Translations under genes and position numbers: made by a program
Part shown: positions 8,411 through 17,404 of the stretch, one piece after another
Position numbering within the stretch: the first letter of the stretch is position 1
How the letters are laid out: every line of letters starts with the position of its first letter
The notes under the pieces: model-generated
The model's input: only the letters and a program-made list of their open reading frames with translations
The model's database searches: none
Told to the model about the DNA's origin: nothing
Assembly: GCF_010726955.1 (NCBI RefSeq)
Contig: NZ_AP022603.1
Span: 1,426,001-1,490,000, forward strand
Direction of reading: 5' to 3'
Origin: Mycolicibacterium fallax
Lineage (GTDB): Bacteria > Actinomycetota > Actinomycetes > Mycobacteriales > Mycobacteriaceae
DNA length: 64,000 bases

Positions 8411-9373
8411 TCACCCCGCCGACTCACACCGGCCGCCGGGTAGCCGTTCGAGCTGTTCGGCGAGCCAGTCGGCGATCCGGTTGAGCACCGCGGTACCGTC
8501 GCCGAAGCCGCCCGAGTTGGGTATCGCGGCGATGGCGACGGCGACGTCGCCGTTGGGCCCGGAGATCAGTCCGTATTGCCGGACCAGGTACAGCCCGTCG
8601 GTGCCGGGCCCCCAGCCGCCCTTGAACCGGGCGCCGTCGATGGTGCCCAAGCCCCACGCCTGGCCCGAGGAGATCTCACCCATCAGCGCCAGCACCGGCT
8701 GGTCACCGGGGGTGCACGCCGAATTGGCCAGGAATCGCGCTTGGGATTCCAGCGACCATTGCGTCTGCCCGAAGGCGGAGAAGCCCGGCCGGGTCACCTC
8801 AGGCTGGACGCTCACCGGCTCCCCGGCACCGGCAAGCACCGCGCCGACCTTGTCGGCCGCGGCCTGATGCGCTCCAAGCTCATCCCAAATCGCTTGGGCC
8901 GCAGCGTTATCTGATTGGGTTATGGCGGCGCGCATGTTTGCCGTGACACCCCGCTCGCCGTCCTGACGCAGCAGCGCGATCGACAGCGGCACCTTGATCG
9001 TCGACCAGGCCGGCCCGCTGGACCAGGCGCCCATCGCAGTGCTCTCGCCGGCCCGGCCCACCGGGGCGAACGCGACGCCGATCTGCGCGGCAAGTTCGGC
9101 CTCCAACGCCTCGAACCCAGTCGGTGTCACCGGCGCCGGCGTCGGCGCCTGCGGCACCGCCGAAACACCCAGCAGCACCGTCTCGGCCGGCACCGGCGGC
9201 GTGACCGGCGCGGTCTCGGCGACCTGCGGCGCCGAGGTCAGTCGCGGACTCAGTACAAAGAAGTACGCACAAATCCCCAGCGCGCATACCGTCACGATCG
9301 CCAGTGTGACGACCAGCGGTGCGGACCAGGTCACGGGCTTCGCCGAGCGGTGCCGCCGTCGCTCAGTAGACAT
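8411..9373 (-). CDS. Membrane-anchored class-A beta-lactamase-fold protein
   Basis: The protein has 320 residues from the ATG at 9373; an in-frame ATG at 9385 is also possible. A short cytosolic arm and one transmembrane segment (about residues 18-42) precede an exported serine beta-lactamase/PBP-like domain. The three catalytic motifs are visible: STIK (Ser-x-x-Lys, about residue 128), SDN about 40 residues later, and KGG near residue 245 in place of KTG. I see no omega-loop ExxLN, so the deacylating Glu of true class-A enzymes appears to be missing. It may therefore be a slow hydrolase, a DD-peptidase-like enzyme or a sensor. The start overlaps the end of the kinase gene. Confidence 0.8.
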   Translation of the reverse strand: MSTERRRHRSAKPVTWSAPLVVTLAIVTVCALGICAYFFVLSPRLTSAPQVAETAPVTPPVPAETVLLGVSAVPQAPTPAPVTPTGFEALEAELAAQIGVAFAPVGRAGESTAMGAWSSGPAWSTIKVPLSIALLRQDGERGVTANMRAAITQSDNAAAQAIWDELGAHQAAADKVGAVLAGAGEPVSVQPEVTRPGFSAFGQTQWSLESQARFLANSACTPGDQPVLALMGEISSGQAWGLGTIDGARFKGGWGPGTDGLYLVRQYGLISGPNGDVAVAIAAIPNSGGFGDGTAVLNRIADWLAEQLERLPGGRCESAG

Positions 9374-10961
9374 AGACCACCGCATTGTTGCCGCCGCGGC
9401 AGGTCAGCACACGCTCAACAGCACAGCGCATCGAATAGTGCTTGGTGGTGACCGGACTGAAGGCCTCAACGACGCTGGGAAACGGTTGACCCGTTCCGTT
9501 GACCGAATCGCGGACGTTCAGCGCGAACGGGCAGGAGGTGACGTCGTTACCGATCGCCGCGTGCGCGTAGCGTCCCGCCGACGGTCCCCCGCACTCCCGC
9601 GCATCCGGTGGCGGCAAGGTGTAGGTCGACGTCGTCGGATAGGTGTAGGCACTCGTCGCCGTCGGCGACCACGTCGAGCCTGCTGTGGCGTCCGAGTCCG
9701 AACCGCCCGACATGCTGACGATGACGGCGATCAACACTCCGATCAACACCACCGCGGCGATCGCGACGGGAACGATCACCCGGGTACTGATGCCGCTCGA
9801 CGGCGCGGCCGGCCGGGATGGGTGGGGCAGAACACCCGGGGGCGGCGCGGACGCCGGGGCCGCTGACGGCGTGACGGCCGGCGCCTGCGCGCGCAAGATG
9901 GTCTGACTCGCAGTCTGGGCCCGCTGGGCCTTCCGGCGAGCTCGCTCATCGTCGATGGCACACCACGGGCACGGCTCGGCTTCCACCGGGATCTGGTGTC
10001 CGCGAGGGCAATCCATCACCTGAACGTTGGTCAGCGCGCGCCGCCACTCGGCGGCCGTGGGCCGGGCATGGGGGTTGCGGGCGCCGTCGGTGAAGGTCCG
10101 CACGAACAGCCGCTGGATGTCCGAGGGCAAGAAGGTGACCGGCGGGGCCAGTGGATGGCTCCGCAGCAGGGAACCCGGCCCGCCGGCCCAATGCCCGGAT
10201 TTGGCCAGCGTCATCGCGTCGGGTTGGTCCCCGCCGCCGGTCCAATCCCCGCGCAGGAACGGATGATTGCCACCCATCAGCAGCAGATGGATATGCACCG
10301 CCAGGGCGAACAGGTCCGACGGCTTCTCCCGGGCGGTACCGGCGAGGTCAACCCCGGCCAGCTCCGGTGCGGTGAACTCGGGGCGCCCGACCGCGCAGAG
10401 ATACCGGCGCCCGTCCGCGTCGGTGAACTGAATGGAATCGATGTCCACCAGGGTGACCCGGGTGGTGTCGTTGACCAGGATGTTGCGCTCCTGGAAGTCC
10501 CCGATCACCGCGTCGACGTGGTGCACGTTCTCCACCGCCAGGCACAGGTTGGCGGCGACGTTGACCAGGTGCAGCCAGGATGCGTGCCGCGGCCACTGGG
10601 GTGCCGACGGCAGCGGGTTCATCCGGTCCGACGGGTTGCTGACGGTGTGGATCTCGACGGCGTCGCCGGTGTCGATCCGCGGCATCACGTAACCGAGGTT
10701 GCCGTCATCGAGGATGACGGTGTGCAGCGGCCAGGTCAGCACCACAAAACCGTCGGTCTGCACCGCGCCGTCGGGCCGCGAGGCGATCATCGCCGCGACC
10801 TTCGCGCACTTGTCGGCCAGGTCCGTCAATTCGGGGTGAAAGATCTTGGCGACCCATTCCGGGTGACCGTCCACCTCGTAGATGGTGCCCTCACCGGCCC
10901 GCGCGATCACCGCCCCCAGCGTGATGGGCTGCCCGTCGTCGAGCTTTCCGCTGCCGTTCAT
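9363..10961 (-). CDS. TerY-P-type transmembrane protein kinase (triad kinase)
   Basis: The protein has 532 residues. Residues ~12-300 are a protein kinase domain of the YegI/TerY-P type: a glycine loop ARAGEGTIYE, the ATP Lys in WVAKIF (K39), the catalytic loop GDFQERN in place of HRDxxxxN (about residues 150-156), and the metal site VDIDS. A zinc-ribbon-like CPRGH...CPWC follows near residues 318-335. Next come a Pro-rich linker, one transmembrane segment (about 395-418, VIVPVAIAAVVLIG) and an ~85-residue Cys-containing extracellular domain of a kind common in mycobacterial surface proteins. Its ATG overlaps the PP2C stop by 4 bp, so phosphatase and kinase are co-translated. Confidence 0.85.
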   Translation of the reverse strand: MNGSGKLDDGQPITLGAVIARAGEGTIYEVDGHPEWVAKIFHPELTDLADKCAKVAAMIASRPDGAVQTDGFVVLTWPLHTVILDDGNLGYVMPRIDTGDAVEIHTVSNPSDRMNPLPSAPQWPRHASWLHLVNVAANLCLAVENVHHVDAVIGDFQERNILVNDTTRVTLVDIDSIQFTDADGRRYLCAVGRPEFTAPELAGVDLAGTAREKPSDLFALAVHIHLLLMGGNHPFLRGDWTGGGDQPDAMTLAKSGHWAGGPGSLLRSHPLAPPVTFLPSDIQRLFVRTFTDGARNPHARPTAAEWRRALTNVQVMDCPRGHQIPVEAEPCPWCAIDDERARRKAQRAQTASQTILRAQAPAVTPSAAPASAPPPGVLPHPSRPAAPSSGISTRVIVPVAIAAVVLIGVLIAVIVSMSGGSDSDATAGSTWSPTATSAYTYPTTSTYTLPPPDARECGGPSAGRYAHAAIGNDVTSCPFALNVRDSVNGTGQPFPSVVEAFSPVTTKHYSMRCAVERVLTCRGGNNAVVYVY

Positions 10962-11998
10962 CGGCCCGCGTGTCCGCGCTCCCGGCGACGCGAAGCACGC
11001 CCGCTGGTCGACGAATCACCGTGTTCGGCAGCCTCTTTGCGTGCTCTGCGGTGCCCGCGCGCCGAGGACCCCTCCCCGGCCGCGACGTGATCGTGCGGTT
11101 GCGGCTCGGCGCGACGTTCTTCGGCCGGCGGCAGTTCCCGCGGCGGGGCCGGCGGCGCGGGCGAGCTGACCGTTGTTCGGCGCATCGGCCTGCTCGACGG
11201 GTGGAACCGGTCTTCGTGCTGGTCGAGCACCGCGAGCACCATGGTCTTGTCGTCCCCGGTCTGGTCGTCCTGGATGCCGCGCAACAGGGCGGCGAAATCC
11301 GCGGCGTCCGCGTTGGATCGCACGTTCTGCCAGGCGCTTTTGAAGAACGGTTCGTAGGGTTCACCGGTAACGATATTGGTGATCTTGTAGCTCATCCCGT
11401 CGGTGCTCAGCGCGAAAGCGGTCACGTCGCTGCGGACCTCGGCGCGAAACGCCTTGGTGAACGCCTCGTTGGTCTGCAGGAACCAGGTGGCGTTGGCGTA
11501 CTCACTCTTGTCTTCGATCAGCAGCGTGGCGATGTTCCCGCGGTCCTCGACCGCGATGACGCCGTCACCGATCTGGGCGAATAGCGCAAATCCCGGTCGT
11601 GCCAACGCAATACAAAGCGTGGTCGACAGCTTGGGGACCGGCAGGCCGATGGCGCCGGCGTGCTGGACGATCTTGTTCAGCGCCCGTTCGAAGAGCCAGC
11701 GAGCGATCGCCTCGCCGTCCTCCACGCTCGCGGAATAGAAGTCGGAGATGAACTTCCGGTCCATCGCCGCCTCGACGACGGTCTGGCAGGCCACGTGCGA
11801 GCCCCAGGCCGAGGTGCCGGTCACCGACCCGGCCCCGTCGGCGACGGCGGCGACCACGTAGTGGCCGGTCACTCCGTAGGCGAACGCGTCGTCGCACCCC
11901 AACCCGCGGCTGATGTGCTGCGATCCGGTGACTGAGGCTCCGCAAACCGACCACTCCAGGTGCCCGGGCCGCTCTTCTTCCGCCCCCGGTTGACTCAC
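10958..11998 (-). CDS. PP2C-family protein phosphatase (triad phosphatase)
   Basis: The protein has 346 residues from a GTG at 11998 whose last two bases start the vWA stop codon (GTGA overlap). An ATG at 12010 would add four residues. The PP2C metal sites are recognisable: GLGCDDAF near residue 33, AVADGAGS near 52, QIGDGV near 145 and a late TGDDKTM near 260. The C-terminal ~75 residues are Arg/Pro-rich and variable. It is sandwiched between the vWA and kinase genes with 4-bp overlaps on both sides, the classic TerY-P triad order. Its expected substrates are the kinase and the kinase's targets. Confidence 0.85.
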   Translation of the reverse strand: MSQPGAEEERPGHLEWSVCGASVTGSQHISRGLGCDDAFAYGVTGHYVVAAVADGAGSVTGTSAWGSHVACQTVVEAAMDRKFISDFYSASVEDGEAIARWLFERALNKIVQHAGAIGLPVPKLSTTLCIALARPGFALFAQIGDGVIAVEDRGNIATLLIEDKSEYANATWFLQTNEAFTKAFRAEVRSDVTAFALSTDGMSYKITNIVTGEPYEPFFKSAWQNVRSNADAADFAALLRGIQDDQTGDDKTMVLAVLDQHEDRFHPSSRPMRRTTVSSPAPPAPPRELPPAEERRAEPQPHDHVAAGEGSSARGHRRARKEAAEHGDSSTSGRASRRRERGHAGR

Positions 11999-12702
11999 AC
12001 AGTGCTCCATCCGCTCAGCGGCGGCAGGGAGATCTGTTCGCGCATCGCGCCGAGCGCTTCGTCACTGCGGGCGAAGTCCGTCGAGTTGGAGACGTTGCTG
12101 AGCGAGGCCGACAGCCATTCGAAAAGCTCTTCGTACTTGAGCCCATCCAGCGGCGCCGGGCTGCGCTGGAGCGACAGCCGCGACAGTTGCTGCCAGTCGA
12201 CGTGCGGTCCAGCACCGACAGCGAAGACCGTCACGCCGCGGGCCGCCTCCACTGCGGTCAGGCGGGCCACCGCCTCGTCGAATCCCTCGGCATTCGCCTG
12301 GCCGTCGGTGAGCAGCAGAATCCAAGGGCGGTAGTACTGCAGCCCGGCCGCCTTGTAGGTGGCCTTGCGGTCCTCGAGAATGTCCAGGGCGAGATGAATG
12401 CCCGCGGCCATGTTCGTGCGGCCCGACGCGCTGAATCGCGCGGGCGCCAGGGTGCGGGCCTCTTGCATCGGGACCAGCACGGTGGCCTTGGTTCCGAACG
12501 TGACGACGGCGACCTCGACCCGTTTGCTGGCCAGAGCCTCGTTGTTCAGGTAGTGGGTGAATGCCGCGAAACCCCGCTCCAGGGCCGCGATCGGGTGGCC
12601 CATCATCGAACCGGACACGTCGGCGAGCACCACGCAGGCGACGCGCGGGTCCGGGTTTTCGTCGTTGAGCTCGACGGCCCATCCAGACTGAGTCAACGTC
12701 AT
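11995..12702 (-). CDS. vWA-domain protein, TerY/YegL-like (triad vWA)
   Basis: The protein has 235 residues and is essentially one von Willebrand A domain. A complete MIDAS is visible: DVSGSM at ~28-33, Thr in SGRTNM near 93 and Asp in LLTDGQAN near 132. The AAAGGGGGG ribosome-binding run abuts the ATG at 12702 directly. The in-frame TTG two codons later (12696) sits 6 nt from that run and may be the real start. It is first in the tight vWA-PP2C-kinase operon. In related triads the vWA protein is thought to be a metal-dependent adaptor for phosphorylated partners. Confidence 0.9.
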   Translation of the reverse strand: MTLTQSGWAVELNDENPDPRVACVVLADVSGSMMGHPIAALERGFAAFTHYLNNEALASKRVEVAVVTFGTKATVLVPMQEARTLAPARFSASGRTNMAAGIHLALDILEDRKATYKAAGLQYYRPWILLLTDGQANAEGFDEAVARLTAVEAARGVTVFAVGAGPHVDWQQLSRLSLQRSPAPLDGLKYEELFEWLSASLSNVSNSTDFARSDEALGAMREQISLPPLSGWSTV

Positions 12703-12818
12703 CCCCCCTTTGTTGTTGCCGCGTGACGCAGATCATCACAGGCGGCGTTCTCAGTGAAAATTAAGTATTACATGCTGGCGTCGGCCGACCGTGCCGACCG
12801 GTCGACTGCGGGCGCCGG
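12703..12818 (-). promoter_or_regulatory. Likely promoter region of the vWA-PP2C-kinase operon
   Basis: This 116-bp gap upstream of the vWA gene holds an unusually AT-rich tract at about 12757-12773 (reverse strand TGTAATACTTAATTTTCA), the best -10 candidate. No clear -35 or operator palindrome is seen. Confidence 0.4.
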
Positions 12819-13568
12819 TCACGGGTAGCTGACGGGTCCGCCGTAGGCCGGGGCGTGTTTGGACTGGCACCAGCGTTTCGTCGACCCCGACGAGGCCAGA
12901 AAGATCATCAGGATCACGACGACCAGCCCGATCGCCGCCGAGATCACCGCGATGCCGAACAGCCCCGCGAAGAGGCCCTCGAAGAAATACTCCACATCGC
13001 CGAGTTGCACCATCAGGTAGATGACTATCCCGGCCTGTTCGATGAGCGCGACGATACCGCCGAGGACAACCAGACCGCGACCCGCCGAGCTGCGGGTGAA
13101 CAGCATGATGGCGCCGACGATCAGCATCAGCGCGGTCACCGCCCCCGCGATCCCGGTGATGGTGAGGTAGGCCTTGAAATCGCCGGACGCTCCGTAACCC
13201 CCGTAGATCGAGCCGGACATCATGTCCAGGGTGCTGAACGATTCGAACGCCGAGAATCCGCGTGAAAGCCCGATCAACAGCGCCAGAATGCCGGCGGCGA
13301 TGGCGGTCCCACCGCTGGGCCGCGGCACCATCGGATAGCCCGCGCCCGGGTAGCCGGGGGCCGGGGCGGCCGACGGGTAGGCCGGGGCCGGCGGCGGGTA
13401 AGCCGGTGCCGGGTAAGCCGGTGCCGGGTAGGCCGGGGCGGCCGACGGGTAGGCCGTCGCCGGTGGGGTCACCTGTTGCGCCGGCACCTGGGGGCTGGCG
13501 CCCAGGTCATCTCCGTAGGAATACCCGGCACCGAACTTACTGGGCGGCAAACTCTCGGTCACGCACAT
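12819..13568 (-). CDS. Pro-rich membrane protein with LPPSKF motif
   Basis: The protein has 249 residues, or 247 from the GTG at 13562. The N-terminal arm opens with LPPSKFGAGYSYGDD and continues with ~60 residues of PAYPAPAYPP-type repeats. Four hydrophobic helices follow (about residues 88-108, 125-150, 155-180 and 190-220), and then a short Cys-containing tail. The opening motif matches the TM2 protein at 6735-7406 although the membrane domains are unrelated. It lies between the amidase and the vWA gene on the same strand. No enzymatic motif is seen. Confidence 0.75.
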   Translation of the reverse strand: MCVTESLPPSKFGAGYSYGDDLGASPQVPAQQVTPPATAYPSAAPAYPAPAYPAPAYPPPAPAYPSAAPAPGYPGAGYPMVPRPSGGTAIAAGILALLIGLSRGFSAFESFSTLDMMSGSIYGGYGASGDFKAYLTITGIAGAVTALMLIVGAIMLFTRSSAGRGLVVLGGIVALIEQAGIVIYLMVQLGDVEYFFEGLFAGLFGIAVISAAIGLVVVILMIFLASSGSTKRWCQSKHAPAYGGPVSYP

Positions 13569-13650
13569 TTTCTAGCACGCCCGATACCCAGAAACCGGCG
13601 CAATCCCGGGTAGTTCAGCCGTTCGGCGGACACCATCGGGGGCATTCCGG

Positions 13651-14436
13651 TCAGCCGCCCGCCTCGATCCGTTGCACGGTGAGGGCAGCCTCCGGGCCGC
13701 AGACGGTCCGCAGATCGACCGGGCCCGCCGACAGGATTTCGTCGACCCGCCGCTTGATCTCACCGTCGGCCAGTCGCGCGTAGAGGTTCTCTCCGGGACA
13801 GGCCGTCGCGGCGAAGTCGCGGTGCCCGGCCAGGGTTTGGGCAGGCACCTGGAATTTCTGCGACGCCCAGGCGAACGCGAGCGCGGCGCTGTGCAGTTGC
13901 GCCTCCGAAGTCTGCTCCTGGTCGAAATCGCCCTCGCAGAGCACCAGGAAGTGCCCCGCCGGGTTGTAGTTGGTTGCGGTGTCTCCGGACAGGTGCCAGT
14001 CGCGCAACTCGTAGATGTTGCCATTGCGGTCGATGCCGACGTGATAGGCGATGTCGATCCAGCCCCGTTCGCCCTGGTGGAAGCGCTGATGCTGACGCAG
14101 TCGACCCGGCGCATTGCTGTTGTCGCCGAGCACCGCGGCGGTGTGATGCAGCGTCATCCGAGTGATGGTGTGCGGTTGCCCACCCGGATGCGGCGGCATC
14201 GCGCCCCATGCGGACCGGCACAACATCTCCGCCTGAGTGCCGGCCTTCGGCGCGACCGTGACCGGCTGCGGAGGTGCCTCCGCGGTGACCACGGTCCGCC
14301 CGGCGGTTTCGGGCTGCGTTCTTGCGCATGCGCCGACGGTGGCGGCCAGGCCGAGCCCTCCGGCCAACTGCAGCAGTTGTCGGCGATTGACCGAGCCGGA
14401 TCCCCCGATCGACGGCGACGAAGATGCGACGTCCAT
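13651..14436 (-). CDS. Exported lipoprotein N-acetylmuramoyl-L-alanine amidase (PGRP fold)
   Basis: The protein has 261 residues. The N-terminus carries a twin-arginine-type NRRQLLQLAGG and a lipobox VGAC near residue 37, so it is probably a Tat-exported lipoprotein. Residues ~70-225 are an Amidase_2/PGRP domain. The zinc ligands are visible as the His pair in LHHTA (~95), His in AGHRD (~202) and Cys in ACPG (~212). The family cleaves the MurNAc-L-Ala bond or recognises wall fragments. The gene is divergent from the duplicated kinases and heads the minus-strand run that leads to the vWA-PP2C-kinase triad, which ties that cluster to peptidoglycan. Confidence 0.88.
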   Translation of the reverse strand: MDVASSSPSIGGSGSVNRRQLLQLAGGLGLAATVGACARTQPETAGRTVVTAEAPPQPVTVAPKAGTQAEMLCRSAWGAMPPHPGGQPHTITRMTLHHTAAVLGDNSNAPGRLRQHQRFHQGERGWIDIAYHVGIDRNGNIYELRDWHLSGDTATNYNPAGHFLVLCEGDFDQEQTSEAQLHSAALAFAWASQKFQVPAQTLAGHRDFAATACPGENLYARLADGEIKRRVDEILSAGPVDLRTVCGPEAALTVQRIEAGG

Positions 14437-14526
14437 CCGATCACCCTACGGCCGCTGATCGCGTCGTTAGACTTGGCCGCCGGCCAAGTGCCGGGAATTC
14501 AACTTATTCGGTGGGGGAAGACAATC
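14437..14526. promoter_or_regulatory. Divergent promoter region, amidase / kinase copy 1
   Basis: This 90-bp gap must hold promoters for both directions. GGGGGAAG at ~14512-14519 is a good ribosome-binding site for the GTG at 14527. An AT-richer patch with TTAGACTTGG lies at ~14466-14475. No clear palindrome is seen. Confidence 0.35.
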
Positions 14527-15571
14527 GTGGCAGCGGTGATGCGTCTGGACAACGGGCAGAACGTGACGTTGGGGACGGTGATCGCCCGCGCCGGTGAGGG
14601 CACCATCTACGAGATCACCGGCCACCCCGAATGGGCCGCCAAGATCTTCCACCCCGACCTCAAAGACCTCGCCGCCAAACGCGCCAAGGTCACCGCCATG
14701 GCCGGCTCCCAACCCACCGGCGCAGTCCAATCCGACGGATTCACCGTCCTGACCTGGCCCCTGCACACCCTCACCGGCAACGACGGCACCAGCGGCTACC
14801 TCATGTCCCGCATCGACACCACCAACGCCGTGGAAATCCACGCCCTGTCCAACCCGCCGACCGCAACAACCCACTGCCCTCGGCACCCCAATGGACCCCC
14901 CACGCCACCTGGCAACACCTCACCAACGTCGCCGCCAACCTCTGCCTCGCGGTGGAAACCGTCCACAGCGTCAACGCCGTCATCGGCGACTTCCAAGAAC
15001 GCAACATCCTGGTCAACGACACCACCAGAGTCACCCTCGTCGACGTCGACTCCATCCATTCACCGACACCGCCGGCCACCAATTCCTCTGCGCCGTCGGC
15101 CGCCCCGAATTCACCGCCCCCGAACTCGCCGGAACCAACCTCGCCACCACCGCCCGCCAAAAACCCTCCGACCTATTCGCCCTGGCCGTCCACATCCACC
15201 TACTACTCATGGCCGGCAACCACCCCTTCCTCCGCGGACACTGGACCGGCCCCGGCGACCAACCCGACGCCCTGACCCTGGCCAAAACCGGCCAATGGGC
15301 CGGCGGACCCAGATCCCAACTGCACACCCACCCCCTGGCCCCACCCGTCACCTTCCTGCCACCAGACATCCAACGACTGTTCGTCCGCGCCTTCACCGAC
15401 GGCGCCAACAACCCCAACGCACGCCCCACCGCCACCGAATGGCGCGAAGCCCTCACCCACATCCAAACCACCGAATGCCCACGCGGACACCAAATCCCCG
15501 CCGAAGCAGACCCCTGCCCCTGGTGCACCATCGACAACGAACGCACCAACCGACGCCAACAACGCGCCACC
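14527..15571 (+). repeat. ~1.05-kb kinase-module repeat, unit 1
   Basis: By eye this block is base-for-base identical to 16358-17404 apart from two single-base deletions. Identity starts exactly at the GTG start and ends abruptly after the zinc ribbon (CAACAACGCGCCACC). Upstream and downstream sequences are unrelated. Confidence 0.93.
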
Positions 15572-16198
15572 CCACCCATCAGCACAGGCCAGGTTGCCGT
15601 CAGCGCCAAACAGATCCCTGCCGCCCCTGTCGGCAGCAACCCGCTGATCACAGCGTCCCCTGCTCGGCCCGCATCTGCACCGGGGCGTACCCGAACTCCG
15701 GTCATCGCCGCCGCCGTGGTGGCCGGCCTGGTCGCCGTCGGCCTGGTCGCGTTCCTCGGAGCGCGGATGGGCCAGTCGAACACGTCGTCGTCATCGTCCT
15801 ACCGGCCGGACAACTCCGACTCCGGCTACACCGCCACCACGTCGTCGCCCACCTACGCACCTCCCAGCGGGGACCTCGGCCTGTCCCAACCCATCAGCCG
15901 GCCGGAGTGCGACGGGTCCGGGGTGGTCATCCTGGGATCGGTGACCACCCCCGGCGCCTACGCGTCCGGGGTGCAGCGGCTGTTGAACGCCCACCCCGGG
16001 GCCTACTACCTGAAGACCGACGTGACCTGCCCGTCGCTGCGGCCCAGGACGCCGGAGGGCAACCTCATCTACGCGGTGTACACCCCGGCCGGACGCACGC
16101 AGAGTGAAATCTGCGCCGCGGTACGCCGGGCCGGTGGGGATTCCTACGGCAAGTGGCTGGACCGCAGCACCGATCCGAGCTACATCATTCCCTGCTGA
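14527..16198 (+). pseudogene. TerY-P-type kinase, copy 1, broken by two 1-base deletions
   Basis: This gene would encode ~557 residues: a kinase plus zinc ribbon identical to copy 2 at 16358, then a linker, one transmembrane segment (PVIAAAVVAGLVAVGLVAF) and a ~100-residue extracellular domain with four cysteines. Compared with copy 2 it lacks one C in the run at 14853-14855 (CCC against CCCC) and one A at ~15058 (CCATTC against CCAATTC). The frame therefore changes twice and no full-length product is made. Each segment stays open in its own frame, and the sensor domain has no stop before 16198. Either this is a very recent pseudogene or both indels are sequencing errors in a near-perfect repeat. 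Confidence 0.85.
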
Positions 16199-16357
16199 TC
16201 GCACCGCCGCCCGGGCCAGGACACGGAACCGATTCTGCGGGCGGGTGGGCGCACCCGGCGGCCACGATTGCGATAACGTCGCTAATCAATCGGTCCGGTC
16301 GACCCGAGAAACGCAGTGTCGGCGACCGAATGCGTTGCGCAAGAATGGGGACACGGG

Positions 16358-17404
16358 GTGGCAGCGGTGATGCGTCTGGACAACGGGCAGAACGTGACGT
16401 TGGGGACGGTGATCGCCCGCGCCGGTGAGGGCACCATCTACGAGATCACCGGCCACCCCGAATGGGCCGCCAAGATCTTCCACCCCGACCTCAAAGACCT
16501 CGCCGCCAAACGCGCCAAGGTCACCGCCATGGCCGGCTCCCAACCCACCGGCGCAGTCCAATCCGACGGATTCACCGTCCTGACCTGGCCCCTGCACACC
16601 CTCACCGGCAACGACGGCACCAGCGGCTACCTCATGTCCCGCATCGACACCACCAACGCCGTGGAAATCCACGCCCTGTCCAACCCCGCCGACCGCAACA
16701 ACCCACTGCCCTCGGCACCCCAATGGACCCCCCACGCCACCTGGCAACACCTCACCAACGTCGCCGCCAACCTCTGCCTCGCGGTGGAAACCGTCCACAG
16801 CGTCAACGCCGTCATCGGCGACTTCCAAGAACGCAACATCCTGGTCAACGACACCACCAGAGTCACCCTCGTCGACGTCGACTCCATCCAATTCACCGAC
16901 ACCGCCGGCCACCAATTCCTCTGCGCCGTCGGCCGCCCCGAATTCACCGCCCCCGAACTCGCCGGAACCAACCTCGCCACCACCGCCCGCCAAAAACCCT
17001 CCGACCTATTCGCCCTGGCCGTCCACATCCACCTACTACTCATGGCCGGCAACCACCCCTTCCTCCGCGGACACTGGACCGGCCCCGGCGACCAACCCGA
17101 CGCCCTGACCCTGGCCAAAACCGGCCAATGGGCCGGCGGACCCAGATCCCAACTGCACACCCACCCCCTGGCCCCACCCGTCACCTTCCTGCCACCAGAC
17201 ATCCAACGACTGTTCGTCCGCGCCTTCACCGACGGCGCCAACAACCCCAACGCACGCCCCACCGCCACCGAATGGCGCGAAGCCCTCACCCACATCCAAA
17301 CCACCGAATGCCCACGCGGACACCAAATCCCCGCCGAAGCAGACCCCTGCCCCTGGTGCACCATCGACAACGAACGCACCAACCGACGCCAACAACGCGC
17401 CACC
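16358..17404 (+). repeat. ~1.05-kb kinase-module repeat, unit 2
   Basis: This is the intact 1,047-bp partner of 14527-15571, in direct orientation with about 790 bp between the units. It covers the kinase and zinc-ribbon codons only. Confidence 0.93.

Noticed and set aside
14853..15058. Programmed frameshifting to express kinase copy 1
   Set aside because: Two separate shifts would be needed, neither site has a slippery heptamer or obvious stimulatory structure, and copy 2 simply has the extra bases.
13672..16107. An 811-codon plus-strand frame crossing the amidase gene into kinase copy 1
   Set aside because: Only the part after 14527 is real kinase sequence. Upstream is antisense of the amidase, and after 14855 it leaves the kinase frame.
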